Source of the DNA: Streptomyces justiciae
GTDB taxonomy: Bacteria; Actinomycetota; Actinomycetes; Streptomycetales; Streptomycetaceae
Assembly: GCF_015163075.1 (NCBI RefSeq)
Contig: NZ_JADDXU010000003.1
Coordinates: forward strand, 372,001 to 436,000
Length of the DNA stretch: 64,000 nucleotides
Direction: 5' to 3'
This document shows, one piece after another, positions 36,009 through 44,146 of this stretch. Numbering within the stretch: the first letter of the stretch is position 1; every line of letters starts with the position of its first letter. Made by a program: the position numbers and the translations under genes. Below the pieces are notes generated by a model. The model searched no databases and had not been told where the DNA came from. It worked only from the letters and a program-made list of their open reading frames with translations.

Positions 36009-36791
36009 ATGACCCGCCGCGCCTTCCTCGCCGTCGCCCTCGTGCTGCCCCTCGCGACCACCGCCTGCTCCGCCATCCGGACGGAGAAGGCCGCCCCTGC
36101 CACCGCCACCCCGTCCGCCTCCGCCGCCAAGTCCTCGGCGCCTCCCGCCTCCACCCGGCCCACCCCCGCGTCCGTTCCCGCCCTCACCCCCGCCCAGGCG
36201 CAGGCCGCGCTCATCACCTACACCGACCTCGGTGAGCCCTGGGCGCCCACCCAAGGGGCCGCCACCTGGCGGGACGGGCTGCTCAAGGCCACCGCCGACG
36301 CGCCGGACTGCCAGAAGCTGCTCGACGCCCTCTACTCAGAGCGGCTCTTCGGCGCGGGCGCCCATGTGCGGGCCGCGACCGGGCTCGACGACACCTGGGA
36401 CGACGCCCAGCTGCACCACCAGGTCGTCGCCGTACGGCCCGCCGACGTGGACCGGACGCTGGCCTGGCTGAAGACCCTGCCGAAGAAGTGCGGGACGTTC
36501 ACCGCGGCGACCGCCACCGGCGCCGTCCAGCACGCCGCCGTCAGCGATCCGCGGCTGCCGAGGATCGGGGACGCCCGGCAGGCGCTGCGGCTCACCCTCG
36601 CCGGGGAGAGCGCGGACGGCGACGAGACCGTGCTCACCCTCGACGTGGCCGCCGTACGCGTCGGAGACGACGCCCTGATCATCACCAACGGCGGCCTGGG
36701 CGACGTCTACCCCGAGGTCACCCAGGCCGTCGCCGAGCTGGCCGCCCAGCGCCTGGCGGACGTACGCAAGCAGGCCCGCGTACAGGTCTGA
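36009..36791 (+). CDS. Lipoprotein of unknown function (PknH-sensor-like length)
   Basis: This 260-residue protein starts at ATG 36009 after TTGGAG. Its signal ends PLATTAC (lipobox). A Ser/Thr/Pro-rich spacer (residues 28-60) leads to a globular domain with ITYTDLGEPW, CQKLLDALYSERLFG, HHQVVAVRPADVDRTLAWLKTLPKKC and TLDVAAVRVGDDALIITNGGLG. The pattern resembles extracellular sensor-like lipoproteins of actinobacteria, but I cannot place it in a named family. It is convergent with a GAF-ANTAR gene, 4 bp apart. Confidence 0.7.
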   Translation: MTRRAFLAVALVLPLATTACSAIRTEKAAPATATPSASAAKSSAPPASTRPTPASVPALTPAQAQAALITYTDLGEPWAPTQGAATWRDGLLKATADAPDCQKLLDALYSERLFGAGAHVRAATGLDDTWDDAQLHHQVVAVRPADVDRTLAWLKTLPKKCGTFTAATATGAVQHAAVSDPRLPRIGDARQALRLTLAGESADGDETVLTLDVAAVRVGDDALIITNGGLGDVYPEVTQAVAELAAQRLADVRKQARVQV

Positions 36792-36795
36792 CCCG

Positions 36796-37542
36796 TCAGG
36801 GCCCGCGCGTCGCCTCCGGAGTGCCCTCCAGCACCTCGTCCGCGCTGAGCGTCCCTTCCGACAGCGCGCGGGCCACGGACGTCACGGACTGCTGCTCCTT
36901 CTCGGCGTAACGGCTCAGGAGGTCGAGCGCCTCCGTGAAGCTCACGCCCGCGTACTCCGAGAGGAACCCCTTGGCCAGCTCCACGGACGCCTTCGCGGAG
37001 ACCGCCGCCTGAAGCGACGTCAGCAGGTCGTGCGGCCGGGCGGGCGGGGTCGGCCAGTGGGTGAGGGTGAGAGCGGCGACGTCGCTCATGCCCTGGGCGA
37101 CGACCAGGTCCGCGTCGGGCAGGACGCCGCTCTCCCGGTTGGCGAGGGCCACCGCGCCGATCGCCCCGCCGTCCAGCCGCAGCGGCACGACATGCACGGA
37201 GACATACCCCGCGGCCAGGGCGCCCCGCGTGTACGCGGGCCAGCGGCTGCCGGAGCGCAGGTCGTCGGCGTTGACGGGTTCGCCGGTGCGGAAGCAGTCC
37301 ACGGACGGGCCGTCGTCCTGCTCCAGCTGGAGCATCTCCAGACGGCCCAGTTCGTCGTCGGAGGAGGCCATCGGACGCAGCTCGCCCCGCGAGTCGGACA
37401 CCATCACCCCGACGGCGTCGACCGCCAGCAGCCCCAGACAGTGCTCGCCGAACCGGGTGAACAGGTCCAGGGGGTCGAAGCGCGTGCCGAGCGTGTCCGC
37501 CAGGTCGACGAACGCGCGCGTGAGCCGCAGTTCCCGGCTCAT
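36796..37542 (-). CDS. GAF–ANTAR regulator 1
   Basis: This 248-residue protein has a GAF domain at about residues 20-170 (VDAVGVMVSDSRGELRPMASSDDELGRLEMLQ, EDDGPSVDCFRTGEPVNADDL-like ligand region, VPLRLDGGAIGAVALANRE). The C-terminal ANTAR helices lie at about 175-235 (LLTSLQAAVSAKASVELAKGFLSEYAGVSFTEALDLLSRYA). ANTAR proteins bind paired hairpins in nascent RNA and prevent transcription termination. It is the last of three GAF-ANTAR genes in a row on the minus strand. Confidence 0.85.
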   Translation of the reverse strand: MSRELRLTRAFVDLADTLGTRFDPLDLFTRFGEHCLGLLAVDAVGVMVSDSRGELRPMASSDDELGRLEMLQLEQDDGPSVDCFRTGEPVNADDLRSGSRWPAYTRGALAAGYVSVHVVPLRLDGGAIGAVALANRESGVLPDADLVVAQGMSDVAALTLTHWPTPPARPHDLLTSLQAAVSAKASVELAKGFLSEYAGVSFTEALDLLSRYAEKEQQSVTSVARALSEGTLSADEVLEGTPEATRGP

Positions 37543-37602
37543 CCGTCCCTCCTCAAGCCGCCACCACGGCCACCGGTCGCCGGACCCGAGGCCGAGGCGT
37601 AT

Positions 37603-38478
37603 TCAGTCACGGTCGAACTTCTTCCTGTGCGAGACCACCTCGCGCGCCACCTCGAGGGCGGTGCGGTTGTGCGCGAAGGCGTGGGCGCGCAGCCGGGCCA
37701 GCGCTTCGTCCGCGCCCACCCGCAGCTGCGCCATGATCATGCCGATGGCCTGGTAGACCTCGTCATAATCCGTGGCCAAACCGCTCAACCAGGGTTCATC
37801 CCCGTCAGGTCCATTGTCCTCCCCCCGCGGCAGCGCCATAAGGGCCACCGTCATCACGCCTGCGACGAGCTGCGCGGTGCGCAGCTCGCGGTCGTGGAGC
37901 GCGCCCGGGGTGTCGCGGTAGAGGTCGAGGGTGCCGACGCACACGGCGTCGTTGCCCAGCGGGAGCGAGTACACCGCCTGCACCCCGGCGGCCGTCGCCT
38001 GCTGGGCGAAGACCGGCCAGCGCAGCACGTCCGGGCCGTCCGTGAGGTCGGACGCGAGGACCGGGGCGCCCATCCGGGCGGCGTGGAAGCAGGGCCCGTC
38101 ACCCAGGGTGGCCTGGACCTCCGCCAGACGGGACGCCTCTTCGCTGCTCGCGCTCAGCCGGACGGGCATGCCGTTGCTGCGCAGGGACACGCTGGCGCCG
38201 ACGACGGGAAGCAGCTTGACCGCGACGACGCACAGCCGCTGCGGGATCTCCCCGGGTTCCGCACCCCGCACCCCCTCGGCGATCACGTCAGTGGCTCGCA
38301 CCCGGTCCCGCTCCCGCTCGTGTTCCGAGTTCCGCCCGGAGAGCCTGGGGTCGTCGCCGCGCGGTGTCCGGGATCTCCTGGTGTCGTCGCCACCGGATGT
38401 CCCGGGGGCGCCGCCGGCGGACGTCCTGGGGTCGTCGCCGGGAGCGCCGGAGCGGTCGTCCCTGGGCCCCACGGCCAC
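37603..38478 (-). CDS. GAF–ANTAR regulator 2 (start uncertain)
   Basis: The frame encodes 291 residues from 38478. The first 60 are Pro/Gly/Arg/Asp-rich and may not be translated; a later start near RVRATDVIAEGV is plausible. The GAF domain runs LPVVGASVSLRSNGMPVRLSASSEEASRL to VGTLDLYRDTPG, and the ANTAR helices are YDEVYQAIGMIMAQLRVGADEALARLRAHAFAHNRT. It is followed by regulator 1 after a 60-bp gap. The target RNA is unknown. Confidence 0.8.
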   Translation of the reverse strand: MAVGPRDDRSGAPGDDPRTSAGGAPGTSGGDDTRRSRTPRGDDPRLSGRNSEHERERDRVRATDVIAEGVRGAEPGEIPQRLCVVAVKLLPVVGASVSLRSNGMPVRLSASSEEASRLAEVQATLGDGPCFHAARMGAPVLASDLTDGPDVLRWPVFAQQATAAGVQAVYSLPLGNDAVCVGTLDLYRDTPGALHDRELRTAQLVAGVMTVALMALPRGEDNGPDGDEPWLSGLATDYDEVYQAIGMIMAQLRVGADEALARLRAHAFAHNRTALEVAREVVSHRKKFDRD

Positions 38479-38587
38479 CGCCTCCTTCGTTCGGCGCGAC
38501 CATTATCGTCCATGGGCTCCCGGAGAGGACTCACCCGGAGCCGGGATCTGAGCTCGTGGTGGGTCCGTCTCCGGGGGCGCAGCCCGA

Positions 38588-39397
38588 CTACCCCTCGTCC
38601 GAGGGGGGAAACCCGTCGTCGCGCCCACCGAACGGCGGACCTCGCCGGGGTGTCGGCGGGTGAGCCCTCGGCGGGCGGCCGCCCACACTCTCGACGAGGT
38701 CGTGGGCGAGGTCGCGCAGCTTCACGTTCCGCTGCTGCGAGGCGCGGGTGAGGATCTCGAAGGCCCGTTCCGCCGAGCAGCGCTCCTGGACCATGAGGAT
38801 GCCGAGGGCCTGGTCGATGACGGTGCGCGAGGCGATCGCGTTCTGCAGGTCCAGGCTGAACTGCAGATGCCCCGCGATCTTCAGGGCGACCCCCAGCGCG
38901 CCGGAGGCGTGCCCCGCGAACACGGCGGCCTCCTCGCGCACCTGCCGGGTGAAGCCGCCCGGCTCCGTGGAGTACAGGTTCATCACGCCGGAGACCTGCT
39001 GGCGGGGCGGGATCAGCGGCAGCGCGAGCATGCTGCGCAGTCCGTTGTCGCGCGCGAGGTCGGGGAAGGCGCCGAACCGCCGCTCCTGGTCGACGTCGGC
39101 GACATGGTTCGGCCGGCCCGTCCGCAGGGTCTGGAGACAGGGGCCCTCGCCGACCGCGTACTGCTGCTGGTCGAAGCGGTCCACGATCTCGTGGCTGGCG
39201 GCGGCCGTGTAGGGGTGGTCGCGGCCGTCGGCGGCGAGGGTGACCGAGCAGTACACCTCGATCGGCAGCGAGTGCGCGGCGAGGGTGACGAGCTCCTGGA
39301 GGAAGTCCTCCAGCCGGTCGGCCTCCACCAGCAGGGTCTGGATGCGGGCCAGGACGCGCTCGCCGCGCGCCGGTCCGACGGGATGTTCGTCGGTCAC
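38588..39397 (-). CDS. GAF–ANTAR regulator 3
   Basis: This 269-residue protein has a GAF domain at about residues 15-165 (IEVYCSVTLAADGRDHPYTAAASHEIVDRFD, YAVGEGPCLQTLRTGRPNHVADV). The ANTAR helices follow at about 175-232 (IASRTVIDQALGILMVQERCSAERAFEILTRASQQRNVKLRDLAHDLVE). The tail is low-complexity and Pro/Arg-rich. As the first gene of the three-gene array it is the likely promoter-proximal member. Its upstream region has tandem GGCGTTCACGAA repeats. Confidence 0.88.
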   Translation of the reverse strand: MTDEHPVGPARGERVLARIQTLLVEADRLEDFLQELVTLAAHSLPIEVYCSVTLAADGRDHPYTAAASHEIVDRFDQQQYAVGEGPCLQTLRTGRPNHVADVDQERRFGAFPDLARDNGLRSMLALPLIPPRQQVSGVMNLYSTEPGGFTRQVREEAAVFAGHASGALGVALKIAGHLQFSLDLQNAIASRTVIDQALGILMVQERCSAERAFEILTRASQQRNVKLRDLAHDLVESVGGRPPRAHPPTPRRGPPFGGRDDGFPPSDEG

Positions 39398-39926
39398 GGT
39401 GGGCCCTCCCTCGGCCGGGGAAACCGCCCCGGCGGCCGGGTACCCCGCGGAACCGGGTCGATTGCCCCGTTCCGGCCCTCCCCCTGGCCCGGCCCGGCGT
39501 TCACGAAAGGGCGTTCACGAAGAGGGCTTCACACCGCGGGGTCGGCTCGCTACCGTCGGTCGTGGTGCGAGTCAGGAAGCGGCCGCCCACGACGTCCATC
39601 CCGTGCCGGAGCCGCTCATGCCGCTGGCCTCGTGCCGCCCCACCCCCCGCGCCGCGGGCGATCCGACCCGGCGGCCCGGACGACCCTAGAGAGACCTGTC
39701 CCCGACCCCGCGACGCCGACCGGGGCGTCTCCCGCCGCTCCGCGCGGGACCGGGGATGTCGGGCGAGGACCGCGCAGGGAGCGGCGCGTCCTCGCACGGG
39801 GCGGCCACGCCCGGCCACCAGGGCGGTGGCCGCCCCACTGATCGACCGCGCACGAGCGCCGATCGACCGTGGGCGGGGCCGCCGGCTCATCGCTTCACAA
39901 ACGAGCCCGCGTACGAGCCCGCCGGC
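39398..39926. other. 529-bp intergenic region with a short tandem repeat
   Basis: I find no supported gene here; open frames lack ribosome-binding sites and family motifs. Two copies of GGCGTTCACGAA (39496-39507 and 39510-39521, period 14) with a diverged third lie about 110 bp upstream of GAF-ANTAR regulator 3 and may be a regulator site. Near 39900 there are weak copies of the 3' end of the next gene. Confidence 0.5.
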
Positions 39927-40637
39927 TCACCTCTTCTCGTACGGGTCCGCCGGCTGCTTCACCCGCGTGACCGTCGTGGCGTCCAGCACCGGTGGCCATG
40001 CCGCGTCCGTGCCGAGCCTGCCCTTCGGGTGCCAGGTGCCGGTGACGGTGACCCAGGTGTCCGCGGGCAGCGCGTCGGCGCCGCGGATCTCGACCTTGCC
40101 GGCGCTCGCGTCGGCGGCGCAGCAGGAGACGAGGAGCCGGGTGACGTACCAGGTGCCGTCGTCGCCGTGGGTCACGAACCCGGTCAGCTTGACCGTGCGG
40201 CCCTTCAGCGACCGCCCGCTGTCGTAGATCGCCCGCGAGCTGAACTCGCCCACGGTCAGCTCCACCGGGTCCCCGGCGGGCAGTGCCGGGAAGGTCCCGA
40301 CCCCTTGCGCGGCCCGTTGCGCGGCCTCGCGTTCGGCGCTGTAGGAGCCGAGGGCGGGCGGCGGGAAGAGCAGCAGGGCGAGCGCGGGGAGGGCGAGCAG
40401 CCAGGCGGTGCGGGAGCCGTGGTGCCCGTGCCCGTCTTCGTCCGCGTGCTCGTGCTCGGTTCGGCGTACGACGGCCATCGCGACGCCCAGCAGGACGAGC
40501 GCGGCCCCGGACACCACCAGGTACGGCCGCAGCCCCGCCTGCACGTACCGCAGATACAGCTCGCTGAACGCCGAGATCCGCAGGATCGCCGCCCCGACCA
40601 GCACCAACAGCAGCGCGGACCCGTACCGCCTGCGCAT
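39927..40637 (-). CDS. TIGR03943-family putative permease subunit
   Basis: This 236-residue protein has two membrane helices (YGSALLLVLVGAAILRI; YLVVSGAALVLLGVAMAVV), then a His/Asp-rich loop (EHEHADEDGHGHHG) and a third helix (WLLALPALALLLFPP). An extracellular domain follows with VELTVGEFSSRAIYDSGRSLKGRTVKLTGFVTHGDDGTWYVTRLLVSCCAADA and ends KGRLG…PADPYEKR. This is the TIGR03943 pattern. Its ATG overlaps the TGA of the upstream permease gene by one base (TGATG), so the two form one unit. The His-rich loop hints at metal binding. Confidence 0.85.
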   Translation of the reverse strand: MRRRYGSALLLVLVGAAILRISAFSELYLRYVQAGLRPYLVVSGAALVLLGVAMAVVRRTEHEHADEDGHGHHGSRTAWLLALPALALLLFPPPALGSYSAEREAAQRAAQGVGTFPALPAGDPVELTVGEFSSRAIYDSGRSLKGRTVKLTGFVTHGDDGTWYVTRLLVSCCAADASAGKVEIRGADALPADTWVTVTGTWHPKGRLGTDAAWPPVLDATTVTRVKQPADPYEKR

Positions 40638-41644
40638 CACAGCAGCCACCACCCCACGAGCACGCTGCTCACGACGGCGACCACCCAGGTCACCGCCGAG
40701 AACCTGACCGCGAAGGCCCGCCCGAACGTGCCCGCCTGGAGGGCGATCAGCTTCAGGTCGACCATCGGACCCACCACCATGAACGCCAGCCGCGCGGTGG
40801 GCGAGAAGCCGCTCAGCGAGGCCGCGACGAACGCGTCCGCCTCGCTGCACACGCACAGCACGACCGCGAGGACGGCCAGCAGCAGCACCGACAGCCAGGC
40901 CGAGCCGGTGAACAGGTCCAGCACGGACCTCGGTACGACGATGTTGAAGGTCGCCGCGGCCGCCGCGCCGAGCACGAGGAAGCCGCCGGCGTGCAGGAAG
41001 TCGTGCTGGAGCCCGGCGCCGAAGGCCTTGACGCCACGGGCCTCGGGGGCGTGCCGTTGCGGCGGGCGCAGCCACTCCTCCTTGCCGAACCGGGCCCACA
41101 GCCAGCCCATGACCACGGCCGTCGCGAGGGAGGCGACGAGCCTGCCGAGCACCATCTCGGGCTGTCCGGGGAAGGCGATGGAGGTGGCGACGAGCACGAC
41201 GGGGTTGATGGCGGGCGCGGAGAGCAGGAAGGCGAGGGCGGCGGCCGGGGCGACCCCGCGCCGCATCAGGCTCCCGGCGACCGGCACGGACGCGCACTCG
41301 CACCCGGGCAGCACGACCCCGGCCGCCCCCGCGACAGGCACGGCGAGGGCTTGGTTCCGGGGCAGCAGCCGGCTGAACACCTTCTCCGGCACGAACGCCC
41401 CGATCGCCGCGGAGACGACCGTGCCGAGGAGCAGGAACGGCACGCCCTGCACGGTGATCGCGGTGAACACGGTCCACCAGGCGGCGACGGGCGGGGTGTA
41501 GAGGTCGAGGGCGAGTGTGGGCCCGAGCACGGAGGCGACGGTCGCGATGGCGATGAGCGCGGCCCCGCCGACGACGGCGTACACGAGCGCCCGTACGGCG
41601 ACCCGCACCCCGTCGACCACACTCCGCCGGCTCTCCACACCCAC
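40637..41644 (-). CDS. UPF0718/DUF318-type permease
   Basis: This 335-residue polytopic protein has about eight helices in two repeats. It carries the signatures VVLPGCECASVPVAGSLMRRGVAPAAALAFLLSAPAINPVVL and VVLCVCSEADAFVAASLSG. These Cys-containing loops define the ArsP/UPF0718 permease family, several members of which export arsenicals or metals. An alternative GTG start a few codons downstream is possible. It is translationally coupled to the TIGR03943 partner. No Zur-like box was recognised upstream. Confidence 0.87.
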   Translation of the reverse strand: MGVESRRSVVDGVRVAVRALVYAVVGGAALIAIATVASVLGPTLALDLYTPPVAAWWTVFTAITVQGVPFLLLGTVVSAAIGAFVPEKVFSRLLPRNQALAVPVAGAAGVVLPGCECASVPVAGSLMRRGVAPAAALAFLLSAPAINPVVLVATSIAFPGQPEMVLGRLVASLATAVVMGWLWARFGKEEWLRPPQRHAPEARGVKAFGAGLQHDFLHAGGFLVLGAAAAATFNIVVPRSVLDLFTGSAWLSVLLLAVLAVVLCVCSEADAFVAASLSGFSPTARLAFMVVGPMVDLKLIALQAGTFGRAFAVRFSAVTWVVAVVSSVLVGWWLL

Positions 41645-41697
41645 CCTCTCGTCCCGCGCAGGCTAACCGGTGGGTGCTGTGCGGAGGATCGGGATGG

Positions 41698-41842
41698 TCA
41701 TAGAGGGGGCTGTGGGCGTGCGGGCGCGGGGAGCGGGACGGGCCCAGAGGTGAGGGCGCAGGCGCGGGACCGGGGCGGGCAGGGAGCGTGCGGGCGTGGG
41801 ACCGGGGCCGGTCACAGAGGAGGCTGTGCGGGTGCCGGGCCC
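41698..41842. repeat. Degenerate duplication of the XRE-TPR gene 3' end
   Basis: The terminal segment of the minus-strand gene, at 41812 upward (GGTCACAGAGGAGGCTGTG on the plus strand), is echoed at about 41696-41715 as GGTCATAGAGGGGGCTGTG, 114 bp downstream of the stop. GGGACCGGGGC units lie between. The match is imperfect and looks decayed. Confidence 0.6.
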
Positions 41843-43155
41843 AGTGTCGTCGTGCCCGGGGCCGTTCGGTGGCCCAGGCCTGTGCGGTAGGCGTCCAGGG
41901 CCGCTTCCACCCGGCCCTCCCTGCGGAGCAGGTCGCCCAGCAGGCGGCACAGGTCGGCCAGGTCGCCCGCGGCGCCCGCGCGTTCCAGGAGGCTCAGGGC
42001 GCGGACGTAGTGTTCCTCGGCGGTCTCCGGGTCGCGGGCGTCCTCCGCGATGATGCCGAGCAGGCGGTGCGCGGCGGCGGAGTGCACGGCGCCGCGTTCG
42101 GAGGAGAGGTCGCCGAGGACGTCGTGGAGAAGGGCAGCGGCCTCTTCGGACTTGCCGCGGCGGTGCAGTACGTCGGCCAGCTCGACCGCGGCCTGGCTGG
42201 AGTAGAGCGCGGCACGCTTGGCGGACAGCATCGTGAGCGCCTGTCTCAACTCGCTCTCCGCCCGCTCCAGTTCGCCGTTCTGGGCGCACACGTACCCGCG
42301 CATCCAGTGGCAGTTGGCCAGTTCCGTACGGAGTTGCAGCCCGCGGTAGAGCTCGGCGGCCTTGGCGAGGGAGGCGTCGGCCTCGGCGACGCGGCCCTCG
42401 GCGATGAGGGTGCGGGCGACCGAGCGGTGCATGCGGGCGACCAGCGCCGGGTCGCCGGCCTGCGGGGCGAGCGCGAGGGCGAGTTCGGCGGCCTGGGCGG
42501 CGCGGGCGTGGGCGCCCATGTCCATGTACGGGCCGATGATGCTGGCGTACAGGAGCAGGAGCGCGTCGGGGTCGTGGAGGCCGCCGCGGTTGAGCTCGTC
42601 GAGCGTGGACTCCAGCAGGTAGACGGCGTACCGGAGTTCACCGGCGAGGTAGTGCGCGAGGGCGCGGCCGCGCAGGGCCGGCACCCGGGCGGGCAGCGGG
42701 GCGTCGGCCAGGACCAGTTCGGCCCGCTCGAAGTACCGCCGCCCCTCGACGAGTTCACCGCTCTCCACGGCGGACTCGCCGAGCCCGATGAGGGCGTCGT
42801 ACTGCGCCTCGGCGAGCTGGAGTTCCTCGGCCTCGGTGAGGAGAGCGGTGTAACTGCGGGCCGCCTCCTCGGTGTCGCCGGTGGCGAGGGTGCGCTGCGC
42901 CTCGATGAGCCGCAGCCGCAGATCGGTGACGAGGTGGGCGGGGCGGCCGGTGGCCAGCTCGTCGAAGGCGACGCCGAGGCGGTCGGCGAGATGGCGCAGC
43001 GCCTGGTCGGAGGGGCGGACCCGGCCCGACTCCAGGGTGGAGATGTAGGCGGCGGTGTACGCGGGCTCGGCCAGCTGCCGCTGGGTCAGGCCGCGTTCGA
43101 CCCGGAGTTGCTGCACCCTGCGCCCGATGATCTCCGGGTCGTCACGGTCGGACAT
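41812..43155 (-). CDS. XRE-family regulator with TPR domain
   Basis: This 447-residue protein has an N-terminal HTH (VQQLRVERGLTQRQLAEPAYTAAYISTLESGRVRPS, about residues 12-50). Roughly nine TPR-like helix pairs follow (for example ALIGLGESAVESGELVEGRRYFERAEL and RLLGDLLRREGRVEAALDAYRTGLG). The layout resembles Rgg/PlcR-like or streptomycete helical-repeat regulators that sense peptides or protein partners. A perfect palindrome in the divergent upstream region is a likely autoregulatory operator. Partner and regulon are unknown. Confidence 0.87.
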   Translation of the reverse strand: MSDRDDPEIIGRRVQQLRVERGLTQRQLAEPAYTAAYISTLESGRVRPSDQALRHLADRLGVAFDELATGRPAHLVTDLRLRLIEAQRTLATGDTEEAARSYTALLTEAEELQLAEAQYDALIGLGESAVESGELVEGRRYFERAELVLADAPLPARVPALRGRALAHYLAGELRYAVYLLESTLDELNRGGLHDPDALLLLYASIIGPYMDMGAHARAAQAAELALALAPQAGDPALVARMHRSVARTLIAEGRVAEADASLAKAAELYRGLQLRTELANCHWMRGYVCAQNGELERAESELRQALTMLSAKRAALYSSQAAVELADVLHRRGKSEEAAALLHDVLGDLSSERGAVHSAAAHRLLGIIAEDARDPETAEEHYVRALSLLERAGAAGDLADLCRLLGDLLRREGRVEAALDAYRTGLGHRTAPGTTTLGPAPAQPPL

Positions 43156-43215
43156 GGGCCAACTCCCCCTGCGCCTCTTGCCGTTCGGCTCCGCCGGGCT
43201 CTAGGTTAAACGGCG

Positions 43216-43233
43216 TATTAAGCCTGCTTAATA
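43216..43233. promoter_or_regulatory. Palindromic operator in the XRE-TPR divergent promoter
   Basis: TATTAAG-CCTG-CTTAATA is a perfect inverted repeat 61 bp upstream of the XRE-TPR start codon, within an unusually AT-rich 50-bp stretch. It is a good candidate binding site for the adjacent regulator. Confidence 0.6.
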
Positions 43234-43357
43234 GGCAGTAGGTAAATAGGCGGTGGGAGTCGTCGTCCTTGCCGATGCCGCCATGGTCGCTGTCACCGCA
43301 AGAACCGCTGTAAACGCTGTAAACCGCTGTCGTCACCGTCGTCACTGCGAGGTCGTC

Positions 43358-43525
43358 GTGCTCGAACGCACCAGCACCACCGAGCGTTACGCAAGGGGCG
43401 TCATAGCCGCCGTGGTCGCCGTGGCGGCCCTGGTCCTGGCGGCGAACGCAGGGCCGGCCCGGGCAACGGAGGACCACCGGGCCGACCGGGTCGGCCAGGT
43501 CCAGCAGCACCTCCAGCGGGATTAG
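43358..43525 (+). CDS. Small exported or membrane peptide, unknown
   Basis: From GTG 43358 the frame encodes 55 residues with a membrane/signal segment (RYARGVIAAVVAVAALVLAANAGPARA) and a short charged tail ATEDHRADRVGQVQQHLQRD. A GAGG lies shortly upstream. The frame is also open from GTG 43253, but that part has Arg/His/Val codons without structure. It is divergent from the XRE-TPR regulator and shares its operator region, the place where a small signal peptide would be expected. This is inference only. Confidence 0.45.
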   Translation: MLERTSTTERYARGVIAAVVAVAALVLAANAGPARATEDHRADRVGQVQQHLQRD

Positions 43526-43532
43526 CCTCCGG

Positions 43533-44078
43533 TCAGAGCTGGAACTCCGCCGGGTTCAGGTTCAGCGCCGTGCAGGCCTCGCGCAGGACCATCTGCTCGG
43601 CCTGCGAGAAGTGGCCGTCGGCGCCGGCGATGACGATGCCGGTCTGGATGACCGCGCGGGCCTCGGTCGGCTTCTTCGCGGCCTTGGCGATGTCCTGGAG
43701 CGCCTCGGACTTGCCCTGCGCGAAGTTGCGGGTGAGCTGCTCCACATGCTTGTGGAACCGCGTGCGCAGCTGCTCCGGCGGGAAGTTCTGGAGCACCTCG
43801 TTGGTGAGGATCATCGACTCCATCTGCTGCATCTCGGACGCGTCCACCTGACCGTCCGCCGCCGCGACGAGCGCGCACATCGCCATGCTCGCGTCCCGGT
43901 ACGCGCCGCTCTTCAGCTCGGTCTTGATCGAGCCGAGCTGCGTCTTGAACAGACCGACCAGCTGGGCGCGCGAGCCGCCGCCGTGAGAGCCGCCACGCGA
44001 ACCGCTGCCGTGTCCGCCGCCCTGCACCTGCTGCTGCAAGCCCTTGGCCTGGTCCTTGAGCCGGTCGAACAGTGCCAT
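43533..44078 (-). CDS. terB: TerB-family tellurite-resistance-like protein
   Basis: This 181-residue protein has an N-terminal Gly/Ser/Gln-rich tail, then the helical TerB fold: MAMCALVAAADGQVDASEMQQMESMI and IVIAGADGHFSQAEQMVLREACTALNL. The two Asp-rich loops (AADGQVDASE, GADGHFSQAE) bind metal in TerB proteins. ATG complementary to 44076-44078 has GAGGTG upstream. In Streptomyces such genes often sit with terD/terZ, but none is present here, so it stands alone. Confidence 0.85.
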   Translation of the reverse strand: MALFDRLKDQAKGLQQQVQGGGHGSGSRGGSHGGGSRAQLVGLFKTQLGSIKTELKSGAYRDASMAMCALVAAADGQVDASEMQQMESMILTNEVLQNFPPEQLRTRFHKHVEQLTRNFAQGKSEALQDIAKAAKKPTEARAVIQTGIVIAGADGHFSQAEQMVLREACTALNLNPAEFQL

Positions 44079-44146
44079 TGACGTCACCTCGGTACTCGTC
44101 TGAGTGATCTCATCCGCACAACGCCCCCGCCCCGGTAAAGGTTCCA

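Noticed and set aside
39562..40227. Plus-strand ORFs in the 39.4-40.2 kb gap
   Set aside because: No ribosome-binding sites, Arg/Pro-rich composition typical of shadow frames, and part overlaps the antisense of the TIGR03943 gene.
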